The notes below the pieces were generated by a model. That model was not told the origin of the DNA. It did no database searches and worked only from the letters and a program-made list of their open reading frames with translations. From Macrotrachela quadricornifera (Eukaryota; Rotifera; Eurotatoria; Philodinida; Philodinidae): a DNA stretch of 64,000 nt. Positions 25,118 through 36,432 of this stretch are shown piece by piece (positions within the stretch are counted from its first letter, which is position 1; every line of letters starts with the position of its first letter). Position numbers and translations under genes: made by a program. The DNA is taken from the NCBI GenBank assembly GCA_022393335.1, contig JAJEKB010021020.1:49625-113624 (forward strand). The letters are read 5' to 3'.

Positions 25118-27173
25118 ATGGATAAATCAAATTTAAATACAAATGATAATTTAATAAAAAATAATATCGACGAAGAAAATTCACCATTATCATCTTCATT
25201 TGTTCTTCAACCATATTCAAATGATATTAAACAACAAGAAGAAATTATTCAATATAAATTAAAATCACCTTTATGTGTATCACATATTTATGAAGAAGAA
25301 TTTTTTGATCGTGTAAATTAATTAAAATTTCAAAAAGCAAAAAAAAAAAAAATTTTTTTTTGTATTTTTAGTTTCATATGAATTATTATGGTGAACTTGA
25401 ACATGAAAATTTATTTCTCGTTTCTATTCGATCTACTCCCGTAAATATCAATGAAATAGATTATAAATCATCTAATTTTTCTTCAATGACAAATATTGAC
25501 GAAAATTATCAATTAATTCGAGCTATTATTCGGTAAATCTGTTATGATTTTTCAAATAATTAAGTCAAAATTCTAAATATAACAATGAAATATTTTGTTT
25601 ATTTTTTCTTTTTCTTTCAATTTATCAAAATCATTAAAAAATTTTAAAAATTAATAATTAATATATTAATTTTCTTTTATTAAAGTACAGACAATAATAA
25701 TTATGATGTATCAGAAATAATAAATATTAAAAATGAAGAAAATATGTTACAAATATTATTTGAAAAAGTTCAATTACCATCTATACATTATTATGGATTT
25801 ACTCATTACATTAAAGTAAGAATATTATATCTTTATTAAATTAAAAAAAACAGTAGAGAATTTTTTGTTTTATTCAATATTTTCAATGATGTCTTTTTTT
25901 TTAAGGCGAATGAAAAAATTCTTGAATTTGATAAATATAATGATGAACAAAATTCAAATAAAATTGCTTTTATTTTTCAACGTTTAAATCAAGTAAATGA
26001 AAATGAAATCTTAAGTAATAATGAAATATCGATTAAAATGGAAAATTTTCTTAATTTAATAAGTGAACGTATTGAATTAAAAGATTTTAAGAAATATCGT
26101 GGTGATCTTGATATAAAAATAAATCAACATGGAATTTATTCATATTTTACAATATATCATAGTCATCAAATAATGTTTAATATAGCACCAATAATTCCAT
26201 CGAATGATAATGATAAAGAATTTATTCAAAGAAAAAGTTTAATTGCTAATGCATTATTATGTATTGTTTTTCAAGAAGAAGGAACATTATTTCAACCTGA
26301 TTTTATTCTTGGAAAAGTAACACAAGTTTTTATAACAATTCAACCAATTGAAATTCATAATGAACTTTATTATAAAGTTAAATTTATTTAAAATAATAGT
26401 TGTTTTTTATTATTATTATTATTTTTAGATTGAAATTTGGCGTCGTTCTGATATTGAACCTATTATTGATCCATGTGGTGGAATTTATAAACATGATAAA
26501 TCATTTCGAGATTATTTTCTTACATTAATTTTAAATACAATGAATAGTATTTTAAAAAAAGAATATTTTCATTTACGTATTATTAAACAAAGACAACGTT
26601 TAAAAAATGAATATCTTCAAAAAATTTGTCAAATGTTTTATTCATATTCACAAAATCATTTATCAATATCATATGATCATTCTGATAGTGATATAAATAG
26701 TGAAAATTCAAATATAGAAAAAGAATCATCATCTGGATTACGTCGTCTTCGTCGTCTTAGTTTTATATCCAAATTTCTTGGAACATTTATTCAAAATCAA
26801 TCAAATTTATCTTTACAATCAAAAGGTAATGTACATCCTTCATTTTTATCACAAAATTCAGTTTTACATCAACAAGAAGAATTAGAAGAAAAATCCGATG
26901 CTATTAAATCATTAATCAAAGCAGCTGCCACTTTTGTCGAAATAAATAATGAAATGTAGGATAGAAAGATTCTTTAAAAAATTATTTATATATTTATAAT
27001 TGAAAAAACATTTTTATTTGTATTATTCTAGATCATTATCAGCATCAACAATAGATAATACTACAAATGATTGCAATGAACATAACAGAAATCAGACAAA
27101 TTCTTCATTAATGGATAATAATGATGATAAATTAAATAAGAATCAAAATACTGCGATGAAACTAACCAATTAA
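25118..27173 (+). CDS. Rap1GAP-like GTPase-activating protein
   Basis: Six exons: 25118-25312, 25372-25532, 25686-25815, 25906-26376, 26429-26955 and 27032-27173. They sum to 1,626 nt (541 aa) with all phases matching. The protein follows the Rap/Ran-GAP fold in order: YYGELEHENLFLVSIR, YQLIRAIIR, EENMLQILFEKV, IAFIFQRLNQ, LKDFKKYRGDLD, IMFNIAP, then IANALLCIVFQEEG and FLTLILNTMNS. The asparagine thumb that completes GTP hydrolysis on Rap is present as N277 in IANAL; vertebrate Rap1GAP has HIGND there, so the surrounding residues differ (Leu, Ala and Ala instead of His, Gly and Asp). After the GAP domain comes a basic/Ser-rich tail (RRLRRLS), probably regulatory. It should switch off Rap-type small GTPases in the cytosol. 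Lysine- and asparagine-rich wording reflects the AT bias. An additional upstream exon cannot be excluded. Confidence 0.82.
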
Positions 27174-30089
27174 TTCTTATAAGAATTTTATCAATTATTA
27201 ATTTTCATTACCTAATTATGTTTTCTTTTTCTTTTTATCCTTTTAATTTCGTAGATTGTCACCATTTAATATTCACTTTCGTTGTCTACTATTTCTATGA
27301 ATTCTTCTAATTGAAAAACTGTTTGTTCATGTGTTTTATGATATAAACATTATCGATTAAATAAGTTTTTTTAATGTTATTGAAATATTCCCATTTAATA
27401 TTTATGGATTATATAAACGACAATGCAAATACTATTTTATATGATTCATAAATTTCTCGATTTAAATTATACAGAAAATACTACATAAGACTTTGTCAAT
27501 CTTAAAATAATTAAGTTCATAAGTCAAAATTGCGGCCGTATTACAGCTTTTAATTCAAATTGATTTACCAAAAAGTTTGTTGCTTATTAGTAAAAAATAA
27601 TTATTTTTTAACAAAATCTTTGAAATTTCGATTTTAATAAATGAAATTATAAAATCTAGAAGAATTCTTAAACTATTGATTGCAATACCTTAGTTTTGTA
27701 CCTAAATGATGAGCTACGTGCAAAAATTGAAAATTGGAGTTAAAAATCTTGATTATTGAGAGATTCATAGTACCGATTGTAGGCATGAGGGAGAGATGGC
27801 GCTATGATAAATGTACAATACAATATGTCTGATTTTTTTGTCTAGTTTTTTGTCCAGTAATCTTTTTTTTTTCTAGTTGATTTCCGATCCAAACAAAATA
27901 ACTTCTTCATATGAGAGTACAATTATCGATTAATGAATAAAGCATCTGTGACGAAATGTTCTAGCGTTTCGCTTCATTTTTAAAAATATTAATTTGAGGA
28001 TAATAGATAGATTAACTATAGATGTATTCATTCTAAAATCTAAATTTTGGCAAAGTGAACTTTCGATTATATCCTCCTAGTTATCCATTCTACAATGAAT
28101 AATTGATACAATTCCGTATTCATAAATACATAATAGTTCACTATCAAGAACACTATAATCCTGATTTGTGAGTGACATATTCAACGAAAACATAATGAAA
28201 AGTGTTATATAGCATCCCTTAATCAAACATATACTTGTCTTTGAACTGTCTTTATTTTCATTTATTCTTTTCCTGTACTAGCTGTTGTACATATCTTCTC
28301 GAATATTATCTGCTGACTATGAATAAGAATTGTTGTATTTTTTTTTCTTCTTACTATTCATTCTCCAAAACAAAGAGAAAGAAGCTTCTATATTTCTTTT
28401 CTGCTTTCATATTTTTCTTCTTTTTTCCTTGGATAAATACTCAGTTTCTACCTAATTAAAAAAGTTGTTTGTTTTTTATCCACTTTGTATTATTGTATCG
28501 CTTGTGATGCAAATCAAATGATATATAGTCATTAAATTTTGTGATTGTACCCACGAAGAAATTCCCAAAGTTATTCCTCGAATATACATGATATTATATA
28601 TGAAGATTACTATCGGTTCTTAATACTGCAACGAACTCATTTGTAAATACGGTATTACATATGGCAATGACTCAATGAAAAATCCAATATTAAATACATT
28701 CGAAGAAAATTAAAATAACAATCTATCACCAATTGTTGTCTTGAATACAACTTTTTGAGTGAAACCACGCTTGTTCATATCACGGCATTGCTGAAAGAAA
28801 GTGCTTACTATATGAACTGTTGTCTTTCTATGTTTCACCTACGATATGAACGCAGTGTGACGGAGTATGTAAAGGTGAAGAGGATGTTGTGGCCTAATAC
28901 TCTAAAACATTTTCAAATCATTTTCGCAATGGCTCTGTTGCAGCAAGATGATTTTCGAGTAAATCAGACTTTTAGAAGATCATCACACATTTCTTTGAAG
29001 GGTAGATAGCCTGGACTTTTTGTGCAGTCCAGAAATTCTGCGACAGCTCTGTCGAATGAAAGCATCTATGAAAAAGTTGGAATAAAATAAAATTCAGTTC
29101 GCTCCAGCTTTACTAAAACACGAGAGTCAGACCGTTTATTCGGTTTTAAAAAACTCGCTTATTATTGCGATTTTTTTTTCATAAAACCTTTCATTTCTTT
29201 TCTATGGGTTACATGTAACATTCACAGAATGATAAAAGGTGGAGATTATTCTTACTTATAAAAAGAAATGTGATTGAAAATTTTGCTGATAAATATAACA
29301 AAGCTATTCTTATCAACTTGAAGATGATTATGTATTTTACGAAAAAAAGAAAAGAGAGAAAGCAAATCAACAAATTTATTTTTCTTTTTACCATTCAAAT
29401 ATTTCTCTTCTGATTCATCTATCCTACGTATCCATATATTTTATATAGTTTCATGTTTATATTAGCAGAGTTCAAAGGTACCATCTCTACTTGTGCAATG
29501 AAATTTTGCTATTCACCTCATGAAAAGTTAATTAGAAGTTTGATTTGTTTTTATTTCAATATAAACGAAATGCTATTTTACAGTAAGGCTTTTTTTTAAA
29601 TCAAATACACAGTCAACTTATTAATGTACGAAGCCATTTCGATCAATATGAGGTTGATTATTATTATTTTCTCGCGACTTACGGCTACCCATAAGCTTGC
29701 GAGAACATCAAATCTGTTTCTTTTATAAGATAACCATTAGATACGATAGTCAACAAGATATTCAAATAAATCAGTGATTTCGAATAATTTTTGACCTAAG
29801 TAACAAACGGAATATTGTATTTGCTTGTGAAGCCAAATTTCTTTGTTCTCATCATCAAAAGTAATTGAAAGGATGTTTATTTTTATAGAATTCAATATAA
29901 AACTTTTGAAGTATTCCATTGTTGATAATTCTTGATTTATTTAAGAAAAGTCAGATTCATCAAGCTTTTATTTTATTTTCATACATCTGTTTTGAAAAAA
30001 GAATTTAATTATACTATATATACAACTTTGATTTTTTAACAATATAGATCAAATAAAAAGCAAATAGTGAGGCAAGTTTGTTTCAAAGG
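27174..30089. other. 2.9-kb intergenic region, no gene supported
   Basis: Short frames at 28235-28459, 28755-29009 and 29737-29919 (minus) have no recognisable domain and probably are not genes. Small hairpins occur at 29012-29031 (TGGACT...AGTCCA) and 29041-29054 (CGACAGCTCTGTCG). No tRNA- or snRNA-like structure could be assigned. The 3' end of the Rap1GAP-like gene and the promoter of the NHL gene lie at the edges. Confidence 0.45.
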
Positions 30090-33000
30090 ATGCCGGCAAC
30101 ACGTAGACCAACAGTTGTTCGTCTCAGCAGACAATCTTTGCTGGTAAGCATCTGTTCATATTCATCAAGCTGTATATTAAGAATTTGTTCTATTTTAGCA
30201 TCGGCAATCATCTATCCATGCAGAAAATGCAGATTACTCGTTTGTTCATGTACAAAAAAGACATCGATCATTGACAATTAAGAAAAATATAATTCAACCT
30301 TTAGCCAATCAAATAAAGGAGAATCAACAATTGGATGACCAGAATAAGACAAGTCATTCATTTATTCATATACAAGAAATAAATTCATCGCAAAACTCCA
30401 ATGAAGAAACGAGGAATTCTCCAAGCAATTCACACCGAATAAATCAAATACCAGTATATAAAGCGGCATATACAACATCAGTCAAAGTAGGAGCTAGACC
30501 ATCACATTTTTTCATTTAAAAAAACAATAGCAACATAATGAGTTTGAAAATTTTACGACATTTAAAAAAACGTTAGGAAAATTAGTAACACAATTTATGT
30601 ATCCTCATATTTTACAATTACATAAAAGATATAAAAAATCATTTACAGTATTCGAGATATTATCTTTAATTTAATATGTTATTTTTCTTTTAGGCCAAAG
30701 ATGCACGTGTATCATTACCATATGATCACATGGGATCATTTTCGAGCAAAAGTCCGATTGCATGGAGAGATGTGAGTGTTTTCTATATCAAGAAAGAGTA
30801 TTCTATCGGACTATTCCATTCAGATTGGAACAGTAGGAGAGAAAGATAAAGAAGAAAGACGAAAGAAACGTCGAAGGTAAATTTGTTTATCAGGCCAAAA
30901 TTTTACTAATTTAAACATACGTGGATAATGATTTAGAGGTGGAATGTTCAAAATGACACGATGCTGTTGTTGTCTTTTGATGACTGCTGCTTTAGGAGCC
31001 ATCTTACTTGCAGCGCTTATAGCAGCCATTATTATGCTTAGTAAGTATTAAAGAATAAAAAAAAACACTTGATCTAATTCCAAAGTTTCAAATAAAATGT
31101 ATGCTCGCTTATTCATTCTTTAATACAGAGAAGTCTGAAATGAGAAACTGATATTCTGTTTTCTTTTTGTAGTATATTTATAATGATCATTTTCAGTAAC
31201 AAAGTATTAGAAAAGTTCTCTCTAATCGAATTGTACTTTGAGAAATTTTAAATTCATCATGTTTAATCTTTATCTAATGAAGCTTTTTGCAGTGCGAAGT
31301 AAGTCATATTTTCGGTCAACAAATATTCTAATGACCAATTCTAGAACGTATTTATTATCTTGATGATACTGTTGTCAATACTATTGATTCTCAGACAGTA
31401 AGTGCCTTTTCCCAATATTATATAAATAGTTTCTCTATTTGAGAATCCGTTTTGAACACTTGATAGAAGTAAGAGCGCCATGATGAAGTCATCACTATAA
31501 GATGACTCATTATATACTATCATCTGCTTTCTTAGCTGTAATTAATAACATCTGTTATTCATCAAAATTGTTGTCTAGTTTCCTGTGCTGTTTTGTTCAA
31601 ATTATGCTGAGAAAAGCAATATCCCTTGGAAATTTAGTTTTTGTAGATCCTATGATAAGTGATTGATATAACCTTTTTAGAATAAAAAAAAAGTTTTAGC
31701 TCTTTGATAACGCCTATCCCTATGGTCTTTGCTCTTTAATCGCACTTTTTCAGAACTTCTAGTGATGAAAACATTAGTTAAAAATATAAGAAAATTAGAA
31801 GCAGATGTCATCAGTACGTACATCCTTAGTCTTGGTCTCATTATTGATCGCTTTGATGTAACAGAATCAACTGTTGCTAAGGATTAACATTTGTGTTATT
31901 ATTTTGAACTTCTCTTCTGATCTTTGAAGAAATATTTTTGCTATCTTTCATTATAAAGATTATAGCTTCAAAAAACACAAATTTCTTACGTGTAAACGAA
32001 GGAAAAACAGGAAATATGCATTAATATAAATAATTGTTGTGCTTTACACCGCAATTAAATCGATCTTTAGTACTGCATAGTAAAGAGCGATAATAAAACT
32101 CACGACTAAGATGCAAATACCTTACATTAAAAAGAATTTTTTTTATGAACTATTAGCTACTCAAGCAAAGACTACTGTAACAACCTCAACCGCTACAACT
32201 GCGACTAGTACAACGACAACAGGTAAAAAATTATCCTTATATCAAATAACATATCCTATGATATTTAATTTTAACAAGAAACTACCTCAACTACCAGCAC
32301 AACAAGTAGTTCGACCACATCGAGTAAGATTAATTTATAAGTGTTTTGTAGATGTCTAAAAAATAATAGCACAAATATTAATTAAGTTATCTATGAGAGT
32401 CTATTATTTCGTATGTATTTTAGCAACAACAACAACAACAACCACTACAAGCTGTACCTCATGTTAGTTTCTTTTTAAAATACATTAGTATATATATAAA
32501 ATGTAAAATCTTACTCTAGGCACTAATTATTGTTGGAATCAAACAGGTGTAGCCGTTGCTGATACTAGTTCTAATTCAATTTCGGATCCACGCTGTGTAT
32601 ATGTTGATGCAAACTATACAATTTATGTCTGTGGTCATACTCTTGGATACGTTCAAAAGTGGGTTGTAAATACAACTACTCGTACTGCAGCAACCAACAA
32701 TTATGGTGATCATATTGATTATATTATTTTTGATAAAAATGGATACATGTATACAAATGATCATAGTGGCGATTTAGTGCGACGTTATCCACCTAATTCT
32801 TTGAATGATACTGTTATCGTTGGAACAGGCTCGTCTGTTAGTGGCAGTCTTAATCACCCTGCAGGCCTTGCGATTGATGAAAATTTTACACTTTACATTG
32901 CCGATCAAAATGCTAATCGAGTGGCGAAATGGAGTCTGAATGCTACAAGTGTTGTCACTGAAATTAATACAAATGGTGTTATTAATAAACCATCTGCACT

Positions 33001-33343
33001 TTTACTTGCATATAACTCATCTTCTCAAATATATATAAGCGATGAAGATGGAACGGCTGTTTATTTATGGACATTTGGTGTTTCAACTCCAAACGTAACT
33101 CTTACTCAGGTTAATGATGGTACTACTCTCAAGAAACCAAGAGGTATCAAATTAGATGCATTTGGTAATTTGTACGTTGCTGACAAAGAAAATTCTCGAG
33201 TGGTGATGTATTGTGCCAATTCGACGATAGGAACTGTTGTATTACAACTTAGTGATAAACCAGCAGACATAGCATTTGATTCTGATCTTAATCTGTACGC
33301 AATAGTAGATAGTGGTAAAGTATTAAAATTTGGATTATTATAA
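30090..33343 (+). CDS. Type II membrane protein with NHL-repeat beta-propeller
   Basis: Exons that join in phase: 30090-30143, 30199-30486, 30694-30771, 30824-30876, 30937-31040, 31345-31397 (perhaps preceded by a 6-bp exon at 31293-31298), then 32157-32222, 32424-32462 and 32520-33343. The cytoplasmic N-terminus is polar and ends in a basic stretch, followed by CCCC and a signal-anchor helix around residues 171-190 (L-rich, no cleavage site). A Thr-rich stalk (TTTSTATTATSTTTT) leads to an extracellular propeller with at least four NHL-like repeats, for example LNHPAGLAIDENFTLYIAD and KKPRGIKLDAFGNLYVAD, with several N-x-S/T sites. The phase between 31397 and 32157 does not match (0 versus 1), so one exon or splice site is missed there. 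AATAAA lies near 33453. It probably acts in ligand binding at the cell surface; the partner is unknown. Confidence 0.75.
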
Positions 33344-34555
33344 ATTGACTTTACACTTTTTATCTTTGATTGATATTAACAGAAGACATTATTAATGTAA
33401 ATTTATATGAATTGTGCGTGTGTGTGTGTGTGTATTGTATTACTATAATATAAATAAAGCATTGAGTTTTTTCGCCAGATTTTTAAGTTAATTTAATTCA
33501 ATTCAAAGAGACTAAACTTCTCAATAAGACTATTCTTGTATTAGCAAAGTATTTTCTCTCAATTCAGTTTTTCTTCATTAAATAATTCTTCAATGAGTGG
33601 CTTTTGATGAAATGTTGAGAAATATTTCTCGTTAATTAATTAAAGAAAAACAGATGGTCAATTTCTTTTAGCATTTGTTACATTAACTCTCAATGTTTCA
33701 ACCTGTGGAAAAAATATACTAACAATTGAAGTTCTTCCATAGAGAATCATTTGACTCTCACTCAATTACATGTCTTACATATTTTTTATCTCTCATGTTA
33801 ACAACTTGAAACTTCTGTGCCATCAGTTACTAAACACTGCATTAACTATGTATTATTGACTCATGTCAATAAAAATTGTATCGTGAATAAATTTATTTCT
33901 TGAACTCATTAAAAAAATATATCCTTTATTGTTAAGCAAAAATAAATCATTATCTAAAAGACACATAGAATACTATAAATAATCTTTCTTTATATTCGAT
34001 TGATTTAGTTCTAGACTAACAGATAATAAAGAAAATTTTTTTGAATACAGTAGACACGTTCACTGTATACCATTATTATCATTGTTAATCTTTTATTTCC
34101 AATTTGTAAAGATAATTGAATGTAAATGATAATTTTTTTATATATTTATATACATTAAAATAGTACAGTTAGTATTAATGATATTCGATAAAAAATATTA
34201 TTACATCACTTAAAGTTTAAATTTCTATTTGATTATAACAATATTGTCAACAATAATATAAATCTTTGCAATCGATTTTATATTAAAAACCTTCTAATCA
34301 TGTGTCATGTTCACAAAAAAAAAGAAAGTAAACAAATCATTTTTGTTTCAACATAAATAAAAAAATTTTATCATTAAATATGAAACAATTTTATTTAAAA
34401 TTATAAAAATTATTTTAGATACACGAGTAATTAACTACCTATGTTTACAAACTATAATTTTATCAAGTTTCGAAATTGGACGATTTTATATTAAATTGAC
34501 AAAATTTTGCATGTTTATTCATATTCTTAATATCATTCTGTAGAAAATAAGATCA
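33344..34555. other. Intergenic region between convergent genes
   Basis: It contains a (GT)n run at about 33414-33433 and an AATAAA polyadenylation-type signal near 33453 serving the NHL gene. Otherwise AT-rich with no ORF. The 3' end of the minus-strand multi-TM gene lies at its right edge. Confidence 0.5.
33414..33433 (+). repeat. (GT)n microsatellite
   Basis: GTGCGTGTGTGTGTGTGTGT in the 3' UTR region of the NHL gene, about 70 bp after its stop codon. Confidence 0.85.
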
Positions 34556-35170
34556 TTATTTTTCTTTACGATTATTATTCTCATTTTGATAATTCAATCG
34601 TAAAAATATCATTCTAGCGACAAAAAGACCAATTGTTCCATATAAATTTCCAATTGTACTTAATTCTAATAATGAACCATATGTCATATAATAATTTAAA
34701 CATACAAATACATGAATAATATCTGCAATTGCAAAACACCAAATTAATACTTTTAAAATATATTTTTTTGTTGAACGATTTTCATCAGTATCAGATGATG
34801 AAGTACAATAACGTATTAAAGAAAATTGAATCATACCCAAAAGAATTAGTACGATACTAAATATATATATTGAAATAAAATTCAAGTCAAGTTTTATAAA
34901 AAAGGAAAAAGTGAAATAATATCTTTCTATATATATGTAACTGAAGACTTACCAAAACATTCTAATCATCATATGTAATACTGGATGTTCTATTATATCT
35001 GATTTGCTAAACGATGGATACAACTGTCTTGCAAATGTACTAGGAAAGAATATCCCAAATAAAGCACAACAAAAATTCAATCCAATAGCTTCAACATATT
35101 GAAAAAATAATAAATAGAAGAATGAATATTGAACTGAAAATGTCATTATCTGAAATATATGTAAATACAT
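34556..35170 (-). CDS. Small multi-pass membrane protein, unknown function
   Basis: Two exons, 34953-35170 and 34556-34856, are joined in phase (...MIRMF|C|IVLILLG) across a 96-bp intron (GTAAGT...TATTTAG), giving 172 residues. About four hydrophobic segments are visible: about 10-45 (with FYLLFF and FCCALFGIFF), 68-90, 105-130 and 137-160. The soluble loop after the second is Ser/Asp-rich (CTSSSDTDENRST) and the C-terminus is polar and basic. The layout resembles small four-helix membrane proteins of unknown role; I cannot name a family with confidence. The next upstream gene is divergent. The first ATG was chosen; a second Met at residue 9 is an alternative. Confidence 0.6.
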
Positions 35171-36432
35171 TAGTATTTTTCACATTCAATTTCTTATGAA
35201 AATCGATTATGAAAATGAATTCATTGAACAAAATTAATTATTTTATTTCACAAATATAAGCTTTTCTTTATTGTTCATATTCATCATTTTTGTCAATATT
35301 ATTATTATTGTTGTGAATAGAATAAAAATAAAATAGATTGGTTGATTATACACTAATATTATATGAATAGAATGAATTATGCATAGATGTCAATCGAAAC
35401 TGATTGAAAAATATTCTATAAATAATATAAATGTATGTCTTAAGTTAAGATTTTTGTCAATGTCTGGGATTAGTATGATTTTTTAAAATTTTCTCATCAA
35501 TCTTTATAATTTGACAGATACTCATATTTATATATTCTTGAAAACAAAGGTAACGCCATTTTATCGATATTTCGATGAAGTAAAACAAAATTTGATTCTC
35601 AATTCTACCCATTCAGTCAGTAAATTTGTTCATAAAATATTAAAAAAATCAAACTACTGAATGTATTATGAGAGACAATACACTTATTATCAATACTTAT
35701 ACATATTTCTAATGTTTCATTTAATATTTATTTTTTATCATATTTTAGTCCTGATCAGTTCATTTAATCTGTACATTTGACATTAATAATGATCGGACAA
35801 TATGTAATTGAGAAATTCGAGCAACAGTAATCGTTCAAGAGATGAGTTTTGCATACAAATGGAGATGAATTCGTTAGATTAATACCCATCTAATTGTAAT
35901 AAACTATAGAGATAAAAAGAGGATGAAATAAATTCGTTGATTCATACTATCGCTTATGAAAGTAGATAGATTGGAATGTCATTTTGAGATGTTATCGAAT
36001 AAATTTATTGATCTATATTGTGTACATTTAAATATTATTCATTATTTAATATAAGAAAAAAAAAAGATATAATATCAGATATTATATTATATGATTGTTG
36101 ATTAAATGAATGTATTAAGCATGATTTAAACGGATGAAGCCAATGAAATATGATTCACTTATTGGTTGTCACATTGAATTTTTTTTTTTGTTTGACAGTA
36201 TTTAGAAGAAAAGAAAAACGAATAGTACTGTTGATACTTATGTGAAGGAGGCAATTATTAATGCATGCTTACATTGAATAAGAACTTACTTTTTTTCAAA
36301 AAATATATAGTCTTATTATGTATGAATAAAATATCCGATTATTCATGTTTACCAAAATCAAAATGAATATAAAAGTAAACTTATTGACATAGTACTTTCA
36401 ATATTTCATTTAATAGTATAAACAATATTAAT
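35171..36432. promoter_or_regulatory. Divergent intergenic region
   Basis: About 1.26 kb between the start of the minus-strand multi-TM gene and the start of the plus-strand TIR gene, so it must hold both promoters. It is AT-rich with poly-A/T runs; no specific motif could be assigned. Confidence 0.4.

Noticed and set aside
28755..29009. Possible small gene of 84 codons
   Set aside because: It starts with a non-ATG codon, has no domain, and no supporting splice sites.
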